The notes under the pieces were generated by a model that made no database searches, was not told the DNA's origin, and saw only the letters and a program-made list of their open reading frames with translations. From Neoceratodus forsteri (lineage: Eukaryota; Chordata; Ceratodontiformes; Ceratodontidae): 64,000 nucleotides of DNA. The DNA is taken from positions 887,402,001 through 887,466,000 of the forward strand of contig CM057456.1 of the NCBI GenBank assembly GCA_016271365.2, written 5' to 3'. A program made the translations under genes and the position numbers. This document shows positions 11,189 through 21,644 of this stretch, piece by piece (within the stretch, counting starts at the first letter, position 1; each line of letters opens with the position of its first letter).

Positions 11189-12283
11189 AGCACATTTAAC
11201 TCCAGACTAGCAGCTTTAGAGGTCAGCCAACTTCAAATGCATAATAGATTCAAAGTTATTAATGCCCCACCACTGGCAGTTAATGCTACTCCTGCAATTC
11301 CCTGCAGTGATGCAACTTCTGCCACCATACACAGGCCTATAGGCACACCATGTACACCTTCTAATGCACATCAAGTGATATCCTTAAAAGAGTCTTTAGA
11401 TATTTCTAGAAAAAGAGCAAGGGAAGATGACATGTCAACCCATGATGGTACTGACAATGACAGCGACTGGTATACAGTACAAAGTTCAAGAGCTTGCAAA
11501 AGGGGCAGAAAAGCTCAACTTTATAATATTCAATTACAAAATAAATTTGACCTCCTTTCTGTTGACTCCAGTTCTGATGTTCCTAGTCATGTGGGTGTGA
11601 CTGAGACGTATACCACAGGCTCACTGCCTTGCACATTAATGCCTACTACTGAGGATGTATCCCCACAAAGCTCATACTTAAACAATTCATTATCATCGAG
11701 TGCACCCTGAATAGACTTTTCAACTGATATATCACATCATCCCTAATCCAATGATACTACACCTGGCCCGCAACAAATATATGTCCTTGGTGACTCTGTC
11801 AACAAACATTTGCACAGATCTATATGCAACCCAGACAAGACCACTAGAACATGTTCAAGCTTTAGTGGGGCTAAGATCTCTGAACTTACTGAAATGTTAA
11901 ATAACATTCTAAATGACAGTGGCACAAACCCTATTACAATAATACTCATAGGGGCAAAAAATATTTACCGGGATTCTATACAACACATCAAAGAATCTTT
12001 TGTAGCAATGACTAATAAACTTGCTGAACTAGGATGTGACATTTGTTTGTCTGAAATCCTACCAATTCCCAATTTTTCCTCTTTTTTAAACAGAAAAATT
12101 AAGATTGTAAATGAATGGCTCCGCAGGTGGTGCCTGAAACAAGGCATCACTTGTGCAACACAGTGGGAAGAATTTAATAATAAACAAGAATTGTTTAGTT
12201 CTGATGGGTTACATCCTAGTAGACAAGGTAATGTACCTCTAGGAAAACAGTTCCTATCAGTCATACACAACCATTTAAACTAA
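11189..12283 (+). pseudogene. CR1 ORF1 with SGNH esterase domain
   Basis: A heptad-like N-terminal stretch (LQLEISTFNSRLAALEVSQL, from about 11176) precedes a polar region with a basic patch (KRGRKAQ). Two in-frame stops (11708-11710 and 11744-11746) fall before the esterase domain. That domain has VLGDSVNKHL (block I with catalytic Ser, about 11780-11809), SSFSGAKISEL, IILIGAKNI (block III, where the usual TND is AKN), NEWLRRWCLKQG and SDGLHPSRQG (block V with Asp and His). CR1 ORF1 proteins with this domain bind RNA and may have lipid-esterase activity. ORF2 starts 15 bp after the ORF1 stop. The domain length is close to complete. Confidence 0.8.
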
Positions 12284-12297
12284 ATACTGGGGGCGGG

Positions 12298-13036
12298 ATG
12301 GGTAGCGTTCATTTATCTCACAAATCTTGCACTAATTCCAGCAGACTCTCTAGCCAACTTTTACAGTGTTTAAGCTTTAATGACAGATGCCTAACTCATA
12401 AATCTGATGAATTAAAGATTAGGGCCCACAATAATAATATTGACATAATCTCTGTCTGTGAAACCTGGGGAGATGAAAAGGCATCTTGGGAAGTTACAAT
12501 CCCTGGTTACAACACATACATTCATAATAGGAAGAACAGGAGAGGCGGAAGGGTCACCTTATTTATTAACAACCAATTAAAATCTATTGATGTTTCTAGC
12601 TGTGTCAAAAAGCATGACTTGAACACCGAAACTACCTGGGTGAAAATGTATTTAGCTACAAATGAGTACTTGATTTTGGGGTCCTGCTATTGCCCCCTCT
12701 AACTCTTCTGTAGATATTTTAGATGCCATACTGAGTGAAATAGAACATGCCGGTTCTTTAGGGAATATTATTCTAACAGGCAACTTTAATCTGGGAGACA
12801 TAGATTGTCTTAACTATACAGCAGTTAGTAGTAATGGTAACAAATTTGTGTCCACCTGTTTAACCTCTAATCTTAAACAGTGTGTGTTTTGTCCCACCAG
12901 AGGTGATACAATCCTTGACTTAGTCATCTGTTCTGATGATTTAGCTATTGATAATGTCAAAATTAGTGATCCAATTGGCAATAGTGACCATAATACTGTC
13001 CTTTTTACTATTCGAAAAGACAGTGTATATCATCTT
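12298..13036 (+). pseudogene. CR1 ORF2 APE endonuclease
   Basis: Frame 12298-12702 carries the APE blocks IDIISVCETWGDEK (catalytic Glu), IPGYNTYIHNRKNRRGG and a LGSCYCPL box. A one-base shift near 12695 moves the reading to another frame with IILTGNFNLGDIDC (normally GDFN), TILDLVIC and GNSDHNTVLF (catalytic SDH). It ends at the retroposon at 13037. The enzyme would nick target DNA to prime reverse transcription. The Asp-to-Asn change and the frameshift make it inactive. Confidence 0.8.
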
Positions 13037-13595
13037 TTTTTTTCTAACTCTATTTATGCACCTGCCACTTCGCTGAACTCTCTCTGGCAACCTCCTGTCC
13101 TGATGTCTCTACCTCCCTGCATGACTCGGATTCTCCTACAGCTCCTCTCTGGCACTGGGCATCCCCCAGATCTGCCCTCCGGGGAAGGATCACCCCACCC
13201 AGGGTGCTCTTTCTCAAGTATTGAGCCACCGGGCTGGAGAGGTGGGACCAGCAGAGGGGGCCGAGCCTGACGTCAGGGTTGTGGACAGAGGAAGGAGGTG
13301 CCATTGCCTATCGGTGAAGGAAGGGGTTTTACAGGCTTAGGAGTCCCCCTGTGGAGGCCAGCTTGATATGGCCATGTATTGCTGCAGCTCCACCCAAGCC
13401 AATGCCAGAGGTCACACCTTGAGTGAGCGTTGTGCCCTAACCTTCTCTGGGAAGCAAGAGCTGTCTTCTGGATGCTCGATCACTTCCTTCCCCTGCCGAC
13501 CCCTGCCGATCTGGGCTTGCTCCCGAACCAGGGTCACCGGTGTGGTGCAAGGTATGGCGTCCAGCACCTCAACCCTCAGCACCACTGTGCTGGCT
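13037..13595 (-). mobile_element. About 560-bp retroposon, copy 1 of a three-copy family
   Basis: A perfect 16-bp target duplication, cagtgtatatcatctt, flanks the block at 13021-13036 and 13596-13611. The left edge is a run of T, which is a poly(A) tail on the minus strand, so this is a retrotransposed sequence in minus orientation. On the minus strand it begins with text like ctgagggttgaggtgctgga. Related sequences lie at 23443-23945 and 39990-40510. The segment encodes no complete protein. The perfect duplication suggests this is among the younger insertions. Confidence 0.75.
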
Positions 13596-13611
13596 CAGTG
13601 TATATCATCTT

Positions 13612-15613
13612 AACCTCACTGTAATATATTTGTACAATAAGGCTGATATCAGCTCAATCAACAACTATATGAGTAAACTTAATTGGAGCATTGTCCTCTC
13701 TGATTTGCCCCCTGAGCAGAGTTGGGATACCTTTAAACACATTCTCTGTCATGTTAAGGACTCATTTATTCCATACAAGCAAAACATATTTAATCATAGT
13801 CGAGCCCCAAAATGGATGAATAACTCCATAAAAAAACTAATTCGACTGAAAAACAAAAAATATAACACCTATCTTAGAAAAAAGTTTAGCCTCAACTGGA
13901 ATTCCTACAGAAATGTTCAAAGAAAGTGCAAATCAATGATCAAAAAAGCTAACAGTAGATGGGAATATAACTTAGCAAGCAATACGAAAAAGTCCAACAG
14001 TAAGCATTTGTTCTCATATATTAACTCTTTAAAAAAACTACTTACCAAGCTGGCCCTTTTCTTGAAAACTATCAGTTAATTCATGACCCTACTTCTATGA
14101 CAGTGCTATTTAACACTAAATTTTGTGATGCTTATTCTAGCAACATTCAAAACGTCACTTGCCACAATTCTGATGGTATGGACCTGTCTATCAGTTTTAG
14201 TACTGTTGATATTAAAAACATTTTGCTGGCCTTAAAGGGTAAATATAGTCCTGGCCAAGATAACATAGCAGGACATTTACTATTCATGTTAGCGGATACT
14301 CTTACCTATCCCCTTAAAATAATTTTGAAAGAATCCTGGCCGGTAACTTTGTGCCCAAAGACTGGAAGGAGGCATATGTTATACCCATTCATAAGAAAGG
14401 CACAAAAAACAACTGGGAGAATTATAGACCCATCAGTCTGATCTCCTCCACATGCAAACTCTTTGTAAGTCTTAACAAGGACATCATTACCCCAACTCTT
14501 AATAATTATGATCCCGAGCAACATGGGTTTAAGGCTGGCAGAAGCTGCCTTACTAATCTAATATGTTTTTATGAACATATTAGTACAACGCTTGATAACA
14601 GAATATCTTGTGAAATTGTTTTTATAGATTTTAGCAAGGCATTTGATGTTATGCCCCACTGGGCCTTGATCCAAAAATTGCACAAACTTAAAATAAAAAG
14701 TTCTATTATTTTCTGGATCAAGAACTGGTTGGACAATAGGACACAACAGGTTGTTATTAGTGGAACCAAATCCAGCAAAGGGACTATCAGCAGTGGGGTG
14801 CCCAGGGCTCTGTCTTGGGCCCCTGTCTCTTTCAAGCATTCATCACTGACCTAACATCTGAGTGCATTTCTATTTCTATGAAATATGCTGATGATGTTAA
14901 ATTAGGTGGTCCATGTGCTAATTCATCTCAGGTTGAAGATCTACAACATGACCTGGATATTATTACTAAGTGGGTAACAACTTGGGGGATGAAGCTGAAC
15001 TCCGCCAAGTACGAAGTTATGCATCTGGGTGCTAATAATCCCAATAATAGTTATACATTAGTGGGCACTATATTAAGTAAAAACACTGATGAGAAGGATT
15101 TAGGGATCATCATTTCTGACAACACGTCATATAACACACATCTTCATGAAGCCATCAATAAAACCAATAGTTTTGTGGTCTGTCTCGAGGAATATCAGAT
15201 CTAGGGCCCCTGAAGTAATGGTTCCTCTGTTTTGGGCATACACCAGGCCTCATTTAGAGTATGTCTCACAGCTCTGGTTCCTGTATCGACAATCAGATTG
15301 TAATTCTCTTGAAATGGTACAAAGGAAATTTACTAAACACGTATCAGGACTTCAAGCACTTTCATATGACAATAGATTGCAGTCCCTAAAATTAATGCCA
15401 CGTTCTACTTGTTGCCTTGAAGGCGATCTTTTGTTGCTCTATGATATAGTTCAAGACCCCTACTTAATGTGCGAACTGGGGTTGCATTTCAAAGATCATT
15501 CATATGACACTAGGGGTCATCCCCTCCAATTAGTTGGCAAATCTTTTCAACATTCCACTCAGAAATACTTTTTCACTCTTAGAACATTCGGACCATGGAA
15601 TAGGTTACCTTAA
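13612..15613 (+). pseudogene. CR1 ORF2 reverse transcriptase and C-terminal region
   Basis: ORF2 resumes directly after the retroposon with a CR1 linker (NWSIVLSDLPPEQSWDTFKH; APKWMNNSIKKLIRLKNKKY). RT blocks follow through several frames: GKYSPGQDNIAGHLL (14240-14284), PKDWKEAYVIPIHKKGTKN and NYRPISLISS (14354-14451), EQHGFKAGRSC, VFIDFSKAFDVMPHW, SGVPRALSW and KYADDVKLGG with YADD at 14884-14895. The C-terminal block to 15613 has YTRPHLEYVSQLWF and WNRLP. Frameshifts near 14080, 14340, 14800 and 15200 disable it. Catalytic Asp residues remain, consistent with moderate age. Confidence 0.85.
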
Positions 15614-15772
15614 ATGTTGTCATTAATGAATCTAAATGTATTTTCAAGTACTGACTGGACAAATTAATAAACTCTGGCTGTGCTCTTTCCTACTATTCTT
15701 TGGTTTAGTATAAGAGCAATATGGGCTTATGGACTCCTGGCTCTTTACCTCACCATAGTATGAACCGTAATA

Positions 15773-15967
15773 GTTTCAGAAAATGTGCCAGACACTGGAC
15801 GTACCTTTAGCAAAGAAGAAAATGGAGGCCCCGGTGAGGAAACTGGAATTTTTGGGAATAGAGGTGGACATGGAAGCAGGAGTTTTCAGGTTCCCACCAG
15901 ACAAAGTGGACAGATTGAAAAGTTTGCTGGGTTTTATCATGGGCAGGAGGTGGGTACAGCTGTTGGT
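15773..15967 (+). pseudogene. Ngaro RT continuation between CR1 and hAT-like insertions
   Basis: The frame FQKMCQTLDVPLAKKKMEAP followed by KLEFLGIEVDMEAGVFRFPP is the block that follows the catalytic region in Ngaro RTs (lGvPlA.eKt.gP...l.FLGiElD). It continues the frame that breaks off at 10841. It ends at MGRRWVQLL (about 15960), where an 8-bp duplication marks the hAT-like element. The next residues are found at 21645. Confidence 0.85.
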
Positions 15968-16914
15968 CAGGGGCGTAGTTTGTTATTTTTACAGGGGGGG
16001 CAAAGTAACAAAAAAGTCCTGATTTTCGCGTATCACAACAGTGAAGAGGGTGGGTGGCTTGCATAATGCGAACAAATCAACCAGCATCAAATAATGCCCA
16101 AAAAACATTTAAGACTACAGCTGAATAACTCCTGGGAGGGACCAGCCCAAGTCAAGTCAGAGAACTTCCCCACCCTACCAGTTTTACTGCAGCCTGCTCT
16201 CGGCCCAACTCCTCCTGAGACCAGCGTCAAAAAATTGACTGAGATCTGTTTTGTATTCAGTTCTTCGTTCTTCTGACTTGGGAGTGAGGACTTACTTGTA
16301 AAGTTGAAAATATGTAAGGAACTTAACTTCCTTCTCAAGAGGACAGGACCTCCCCTCAGCTTCAATTCGAATCAGTCTTGACCTAATTTTGCCCCCACCT
16401 GAACCTCCAGGTGGATAGCTCACTAATCTCTCACCCTCCTTTGCTGCTTACATAACCCTTCCAAGTCCAGCCCTTATAGTGGATCCTGAACTTCTTGAAA
16501 TGTCTGCTTGATTTAGCCCTCTTACCCTTGAGGAGTACAAAAAGCATGTTTCAAGGAAGTGCAGCAAATGGCTGTGCCACCTCAGTATACCTATAAACAT
16601 GGATGGTATGGGAAACATCCCAGCATGTGCATCCTCACAGCATGAGCCCTTATTTACAAAGATTACATAAAAAAATGCTATTATACAATGACAAGAATGA
16701 ATGCTGGCCTCTGATTGGTCTGTCTTGGGCTAGACCCATGATGTTATCCCAGTACATCCGATTCATCACAGGTCTAGTCTCAGCCTCTCTGTGAACCTCT
16801 TGATAATTGTTAGCATTAGTGTGGTTTTTTGTATCTTCTCTTTAAAATATTTTTCCACACCAAATAAAACATCTTTAAAATTATTTTTTTTAATTCTGTA
16901 TAACAACACGCCAT

Positions 16915-17062
16915 TGTATAATAGCAATAATGCCCTCCAGGGTGTGTGAAATGGTAGGATAATGTCATGCCTTATGTATTGGATGCACTCGTGCCCAACC
17001 ACCTGAGGCGTGACGTAATCCCAGCATGACACACGCCCTGTCGGGCATTATTGCTTACTTGC
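16915..17062. repeat. Hairpin element within the hAT-like insertion
   Basis: The left arm (tagcaataatgccc at about 16920, then agggtgtgtg) is the inverse of the right arm (cacacgccct, then gggcattattgct ending about 17057). Weaker pairing continues inward (aatgtcatgcc with a gcatgac-type partner). The outer motif resembles the edges of the 38.4-kb hairpin (agcaataaggca). It is a small palindromic foldback with no coding capacity. Confidence 0.5.
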
Positions 17063-18659
17063 ACCCAGTGTTAACACTTTTCTTTGTTATAACCAAGTTA
17101 ATTCATTAGTCTCCCATCCCATCCCATCCCATATTATTCAATGTCACACGCCTGAATCTGGTTAGGTAAGGTAAGCGAAGAGGATAATGCTTTCCTCAAG
17201 CAAGCAAGCATTGCATACATAAGCATGGGACTTGCTGATATCCCTCAGGCGATGCTCTTAACAAGCATGCTGATGTACCTGGGACAGTGCAACAGAACAA
17301 TGTAAATCCCCTAATTGTTCAAGATGATCATGGGCATGGTGTGGTCACACCACAACCCCTACCACTCTCCTCCCCATGGGCTCCTAAGGAACAGGCATCT
17401 CTGTCCATGCCCAGGGTTACACAACCCCATCCAAGCAAACACGGACTGCCCAGGCACAAAAGTGGTCGCATCACATAACCTAAGAGAACAGACACCACAG
17501 GAAGTTTGCTGGAACAATGACTCCAGATACCTGTGCACAGCCTTGCAGGACCCACCCTGAAAGGTAAGTACTTGGTGGTTTTTATTAGCATCACCTATGA
17601 CAGTGTGTGGTGGGCCGGTTGTGGTAGCCCAGGTTGCCATGGATGCCCCCCCCCACAGACTACTTCAAAATCGTCTCATCTGACAGTTTTGAAGGGCACA
17701 AATGAAACATGGTTGCTTCAGTTTGATGTGGTTTAATACAGCTTTTTTTTGTCCGAGCGTGTGTCTCTATTCTTCTACACACAGACATAGGCAGACACAC
17801 ACACCACCAAAAAATGAACTTTTTTTATACCATGTTTACATTCAGGATAGAGACAGGGTAAAGCATGTCCAGGCAGTACAACACAGTAAATGAAACAATG
17901 TCATTTTACAATGCCCAACAAACCACCAAAAGACCACAAAACAACGGACCTTACCCCTGCCCTGGGGGGGGGATGGCTAGGTCACAGGTCAGGGTGCTAA
18001 ATGAGGAGGAGAGACCACAGAACATCTTGTTGAACCACACAGTAAGGTGAAACTACATAAACATGCACAATTTTTATACTGTAGGATTTCATACTTTCCA
18101 GCAGTTCCTAATTTTGACACAGAAACTTATTTTTAGTATTCAGAAGCCTCCTGTACGAGGGAGGTAAGCATAGCATGGACCCAGCAGACTGGCATACATG
18201 TTGAAAAAAATATTTCTGTGCCAGTATGCCCATCCACCAATCCCTCCTCCATCACCAGTGGCCAGAACCATTTTTTTCAGCATGTGTACCAGTCCGCCCT
18301 GGTCAGCACAGCAGCACAAAGCTGGCAGGGCAGCAGAAGGCACAGCAAAAAACAGTGAATTAAATGTCCATGCAGAAAGCTACAGCCCACTCTCCCCATC
18401 CCAGACCTGCAAGGTCACTATCTCCACCCAGACTAGCTAACTCAGCTACTCACTGTACCCTGATGGACTTGTACAGCCACTCTCCACACTCTGTGTCCAC
18501 CCAACCAACACCATTTCCAGCTCCATTTATCTGGTATCCACTCCAGGCATCCAGGTCTGTGCCTCCCCATCACAGGCACACAAAAATAAATAAAACCACA
18601 TTTTATACTGCATTTTGTTTATGTTTCTTTCTTTGTCTGGAAAGAGAGATGTTGAGCTA
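17063..18659. other. Unclassified sequence inside the hAT-like element
   Basis: A short (tccca)n-like run near 17111-17132 is the only simple structure. The remaining open frames are short and unlike known proteins. I found no transposase motif or exon here. Confidence 0.3.
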
Positions 18660-18813
18660 CCGGTCAGCACAGTTTGCCTGGTATACAATTACAACCCCGC
18701 CCCACCGACACAATGCCAGTGCCTCCACCCACCCACACAACAGTACCCCCACCACACCCACACAATGCCTGTATCCCCAACCCCACCCACACAAATGACC
18801 AGTGTCCGCAACA

Positions 18814-18863
<50 letters not shown>

Positions 18864-18914
18864 GACCAGCAGTGTCCCCAACCCCACACACACACGATCA
18901 GCAGTGTCCTCAAC

Positions 18915-18945
<31 letters not shown>

Positions 18946-19010
18946 CCAGCAGTGTCTGCAACCCCACCCACACACACGACCAGTGTTCCCACCCCCCCAA
19001 AAAAAATCAT
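18660..19010. repeat. CA-rich minisatellite
   Basis: Irregular units built on gaccagcagtgtcc.caaccccacaca are interspersed with pure (CA)n tracts at about 18817-18858 and 18916-18941. The unit length varies as the CA tract expands. Long open frames of repeated Thr-His or Val-Cys on each strand are by-products of the repeat and are not genes. Confidence 0.8.
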
Positions 19011-19409
19011 GGCCAGTCAGTAGTCGCTATAATAATAGCCAGGTAGTAGTATAATCATTTCTTTAGGGTGTATGTTTTAATGCAAGATTTTTTTTTGCTT
19101 GTCTTGTAACACTGCATGGGGGGAACACAAAAAGCTACCCCTTTGGTTGTGTTTGCCAGGCAATGAAGACAGAGACAGCAAGGCCAAGGAATCTGTCTGT
19201 TTCACCGCTCCACAGTGGATGATCAGAGAAATCAAAAAAAGTGAAAGATTACTTTTATAGCCAGGTAAAGTTTGAGGGGGAAATAATGTTTCAACATTTA
19301 CTAATGTTCATATGCTAGCTGCAGGCACGGGTCAGTGAGATACATCCCTTGACAGGTAAAGGATGAGGTGGAAATTACGTTTTAACATTTACTTGTGTTT
19401 ATATGCTAA

Positions 19410-20560
19410 CACCCAGTCAGCAAACACAGAATGTCCCCCCTCCTAACCAACACGGACAGTCCACCAGAAACCCAGTCAGCAAACATGGACAGTCCCCCCC
19501 TTCACCCCACCTACAAGGACAGTCCTCCCAGACACCCAACAGTCCCCCTCCCCACCAGACACCCGGCCAGCAAGCATAGAATCCCCCCCCAACTGACAAG
19601 GACAGTCCCACCAGACACCCAGGCAGCCAGCAAACATGGGACGGTCCCCCATATCCCACCAAGGACAGTCCCACCACCCTGACACACAGCTAGCAAACAG
19701 AATTTCCCCTGCCCCACCAACATGAACAATCCCCCAAACACCTGGCTAGCAAGCACGGAGGTTCCCCTCCCCAACAACATTGATAGACCGTCCTAGACAC
19801 CTGATCAGCAATCACCAACATTCACCCCCATAAGCCAACATGGAAAGATCCCCCAACACCCGACCAGCAAATAGTCCCCTCCCACAAGACACCCAGCAAA
19901 CATGGACAGTCCCCTTTTCCACCATCATGGACAGTCCCCAGACAAATGGCCAGCCATGTCCACCAAACAATGGCTAGTGTCACCACCTCACCATCACAGC
20001 CAGTGTCCTCACATCACCATGGTCTGTGTCTCCACCCCACCAGACCCCAGAATAAAAAACAGACTGTTCCCCCAGCCCCACCAAACACTGACCACCCTCC
20101 CAGTCCCAAACACTAACCACCCCAGCCCCAAACACTGATCGTCCCCCCCAGCCCCACCCAACGCAGGCCCTTCCCCAGCATCAAACACTGACCATCCTCT
20201 CAGTGAGTAAGCCCCAAAACACACAGACTGTCTCCCCTGACCCCAACCCCACAAAACAGACCATCTCCCCAGACCCACCAAACACAGACCGTCCAGTAAG
20301 TTTCCCCAACAAACCCCACCACGCCAGTAGCACAGTAACTGAGTGTCCCCACCCCACCAACATGACCAGTGTCCACACCATACCAAATAGGCCCCCCACC
20401 CACCCCACCAACATGGACAGCCTCAACAGCCAGGAAATCCCCTCCCATCCAAAGAAACACAAGCTGACAGCAAACCTTCCACCCACACCCAGACACATGG
20501 CCATGACCAAGACAACCCCCCCACCAAAAGACAAATTTCTGGGATGTGAATGGTATTAAT
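19410..20560. repeat. C-rich minisatellite array
   Basis: Diverged tandem units centred on cagcaaacatggacagtcccc and gacacccagccag run from about 19410 to 19940, with units of roughly 60-75 bp. From about 20030 to 20300 they grade into shorter units of about 30 bp (ccccaccaaacactgacc). The strand asymmetry is strong: the plus strand is C- and A-rich with almost no G runs. The composition makes long frames on both strands, which I do not treat as coding. Confidence 0.75.
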
Positions 20561-21598
20561 TTCCAACAACCAGTTGCAGCACAGTTACTCACCAAATCAG
20601 TAAGGGCACAGACAGGGCAGCATGCAGCAGGGCACAGCAAGGCCAAGAAGGCAGGTCAGGTAGCCGAGTCTCTCCCAACAGTCCTGTTCCTCTCCCGATT
20701 AATCCCCCGATGAGACAGTAATTCATTTTTTCTGACACCAGATGAACATGTTGCATTATGGGTCTGCTAAAGCCTGCATGACCGCCGGCTTCTTCACTGT
20801 TCTGGGCCTGGCTGTTCACTGACCTGAATAATCCCTCTCGGTGCACCGTGTAACTGGTGGGCAATGGGCATGGTGTGGGACTCACCGACAACACAGTAAA
20901 TCTTTTTCTGGCCTGCTGGACACAGGAGCAGGGTGTGCAGGCAAGCCTGGCCGTGCCTCAGACTCACTGTAATTGTACTACTCGTTCCTCTGCCTGGTCT
21001 GTCCGGTGGTAGAGGCCTTGTGGCCACAGGCCTCCTAGGCTCTCGGGGATGGGAGGCTCAGATGGCAGTGGGAGAGCCCAGAGCACAGCTGGCTGCACTG
21101 AGAAACAGAGAGTAGGTAGTCAGAGGACTCGGGTGAGGTATATTTAAACTGGGCTGTTCAGGACAGGAGGAGGGTGGGAACACTAGACTGACTGAGACAC
21201 TGGTGACACCTGACAGACAACCAACGACTGCTGCTCAACATCCTCGAATAGCTATCTCTCCTCAGCCCTATGCTATATGGATGCTGCTGCTGCTCCTTCA
21301 TGGAAGGCACACAGACAACTAAATGGCACCACTAAAGGAGTACTGCTCATGCGATGGCGCCAGCTTTCAGCACTCTCTGATTGGCTGTAACATGCAGGCT
21401 ACTATGGTTGCAGGCTTGCAGCCAATCGGAAAAGGGGATAGTTTTTGTTTAAGGGACATGGCACTGCACCGCCACCCCCCCTCCCCCGGAGAGGTGCAGG
21501 TAGTCCAGGCATAGCCCTGAGCCCATTCAATATTAAAAAAAAAATGATAACCGGAGAACGGTGGCTGGGCTCCTAAAAATGTCCTGGTCTAATTTCTC
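20561..21598. other. GC-rich right part of the hAT-like element
   Basis: No recognisable coding domain. Frames of 60-80 codons occur on both strands without motifs. The sequence ends in ggcagcttgcccctctg and the G/C-rich terminus that pairs with the left end of the element. Confidence 0.3.
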
Positions 21599-21644
21599 AG
21601 GGGGGGCAGCTTGCCCCTCTGCCCCCCCACAATCTACGCCTATG

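Larger units (their letters stand above)
10842..15772 (+). mobile_element. CR1-type LINE inserted in the Ngaro RT gene
   Basis: A near full-length CR1-clade element: leader (10842-11188), ORF1 with coiled coil and SGNH esterase domain (11189-12283), ORF2 endonuclease (12298-13036) and RT (13612-15613), then a short 3' UTR. The Ngaro RT stops at about 10841 and continues at about 15773; tgttcag (10835-10841) and gtttcag (15773-15779) at the two sides are a possible 7-bp target duplication with differences. The RT tail (RPHLEYVSQLW, then TRGHPLQL ... FGPWNRLP) is typical of CR1. A minus-strand retroposon (13037-13595) has since landed in it. Confidence 0.85.
15968..21644. mobile_element. 5.7-kb hAT-like DNA element with minisatellite cargo
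   Basis: Near-identical 8-bp sequences flank it: ctgttggt at 15960-15967 and ctgtcggt at 21645-21652. The ends are inverted repeats: caggggcgtagtttg at the left, and cataggcgtagattg read inward from the right. Both ends continue into G-rich runs (about 16001-16010 and 21599-21630). The Ngaro protein frame runs from 15967 straight into 21653, confirming the boundaries. An 8-bp duplication and a CA-starting terminus fit hAT-type transposition. I found no recognisable transposase, so it looks non-autonomous, carrying a hairpin element (16915-17062), CA-rich and C-rich minisatellites (18660-20560) and unclassified GC-rich sequence. Confidence 0.7.

Noticed and set aside
18615..19046. Long open frames rich in Thr-His or Val-Cys repeats
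   Set aside because: They are frames through (CA)n-based minisatellite. No stop can arise in the simple repeat, so openness carries no information.
19417..20646. Several minus-strand frames of 80-150 codons rich in Gly, Trp and Val
   Set aside because: They cover the C-rich minisatellite and have low complexity, with no conserved motif.
20794..21027. Possible Harbinger-type nuclease fragment (IAHQLHGAPRG) on the minus strand
   Set aside because: One short resemblance with no catalytic block or second motif nearby; not enough to support a transposase.
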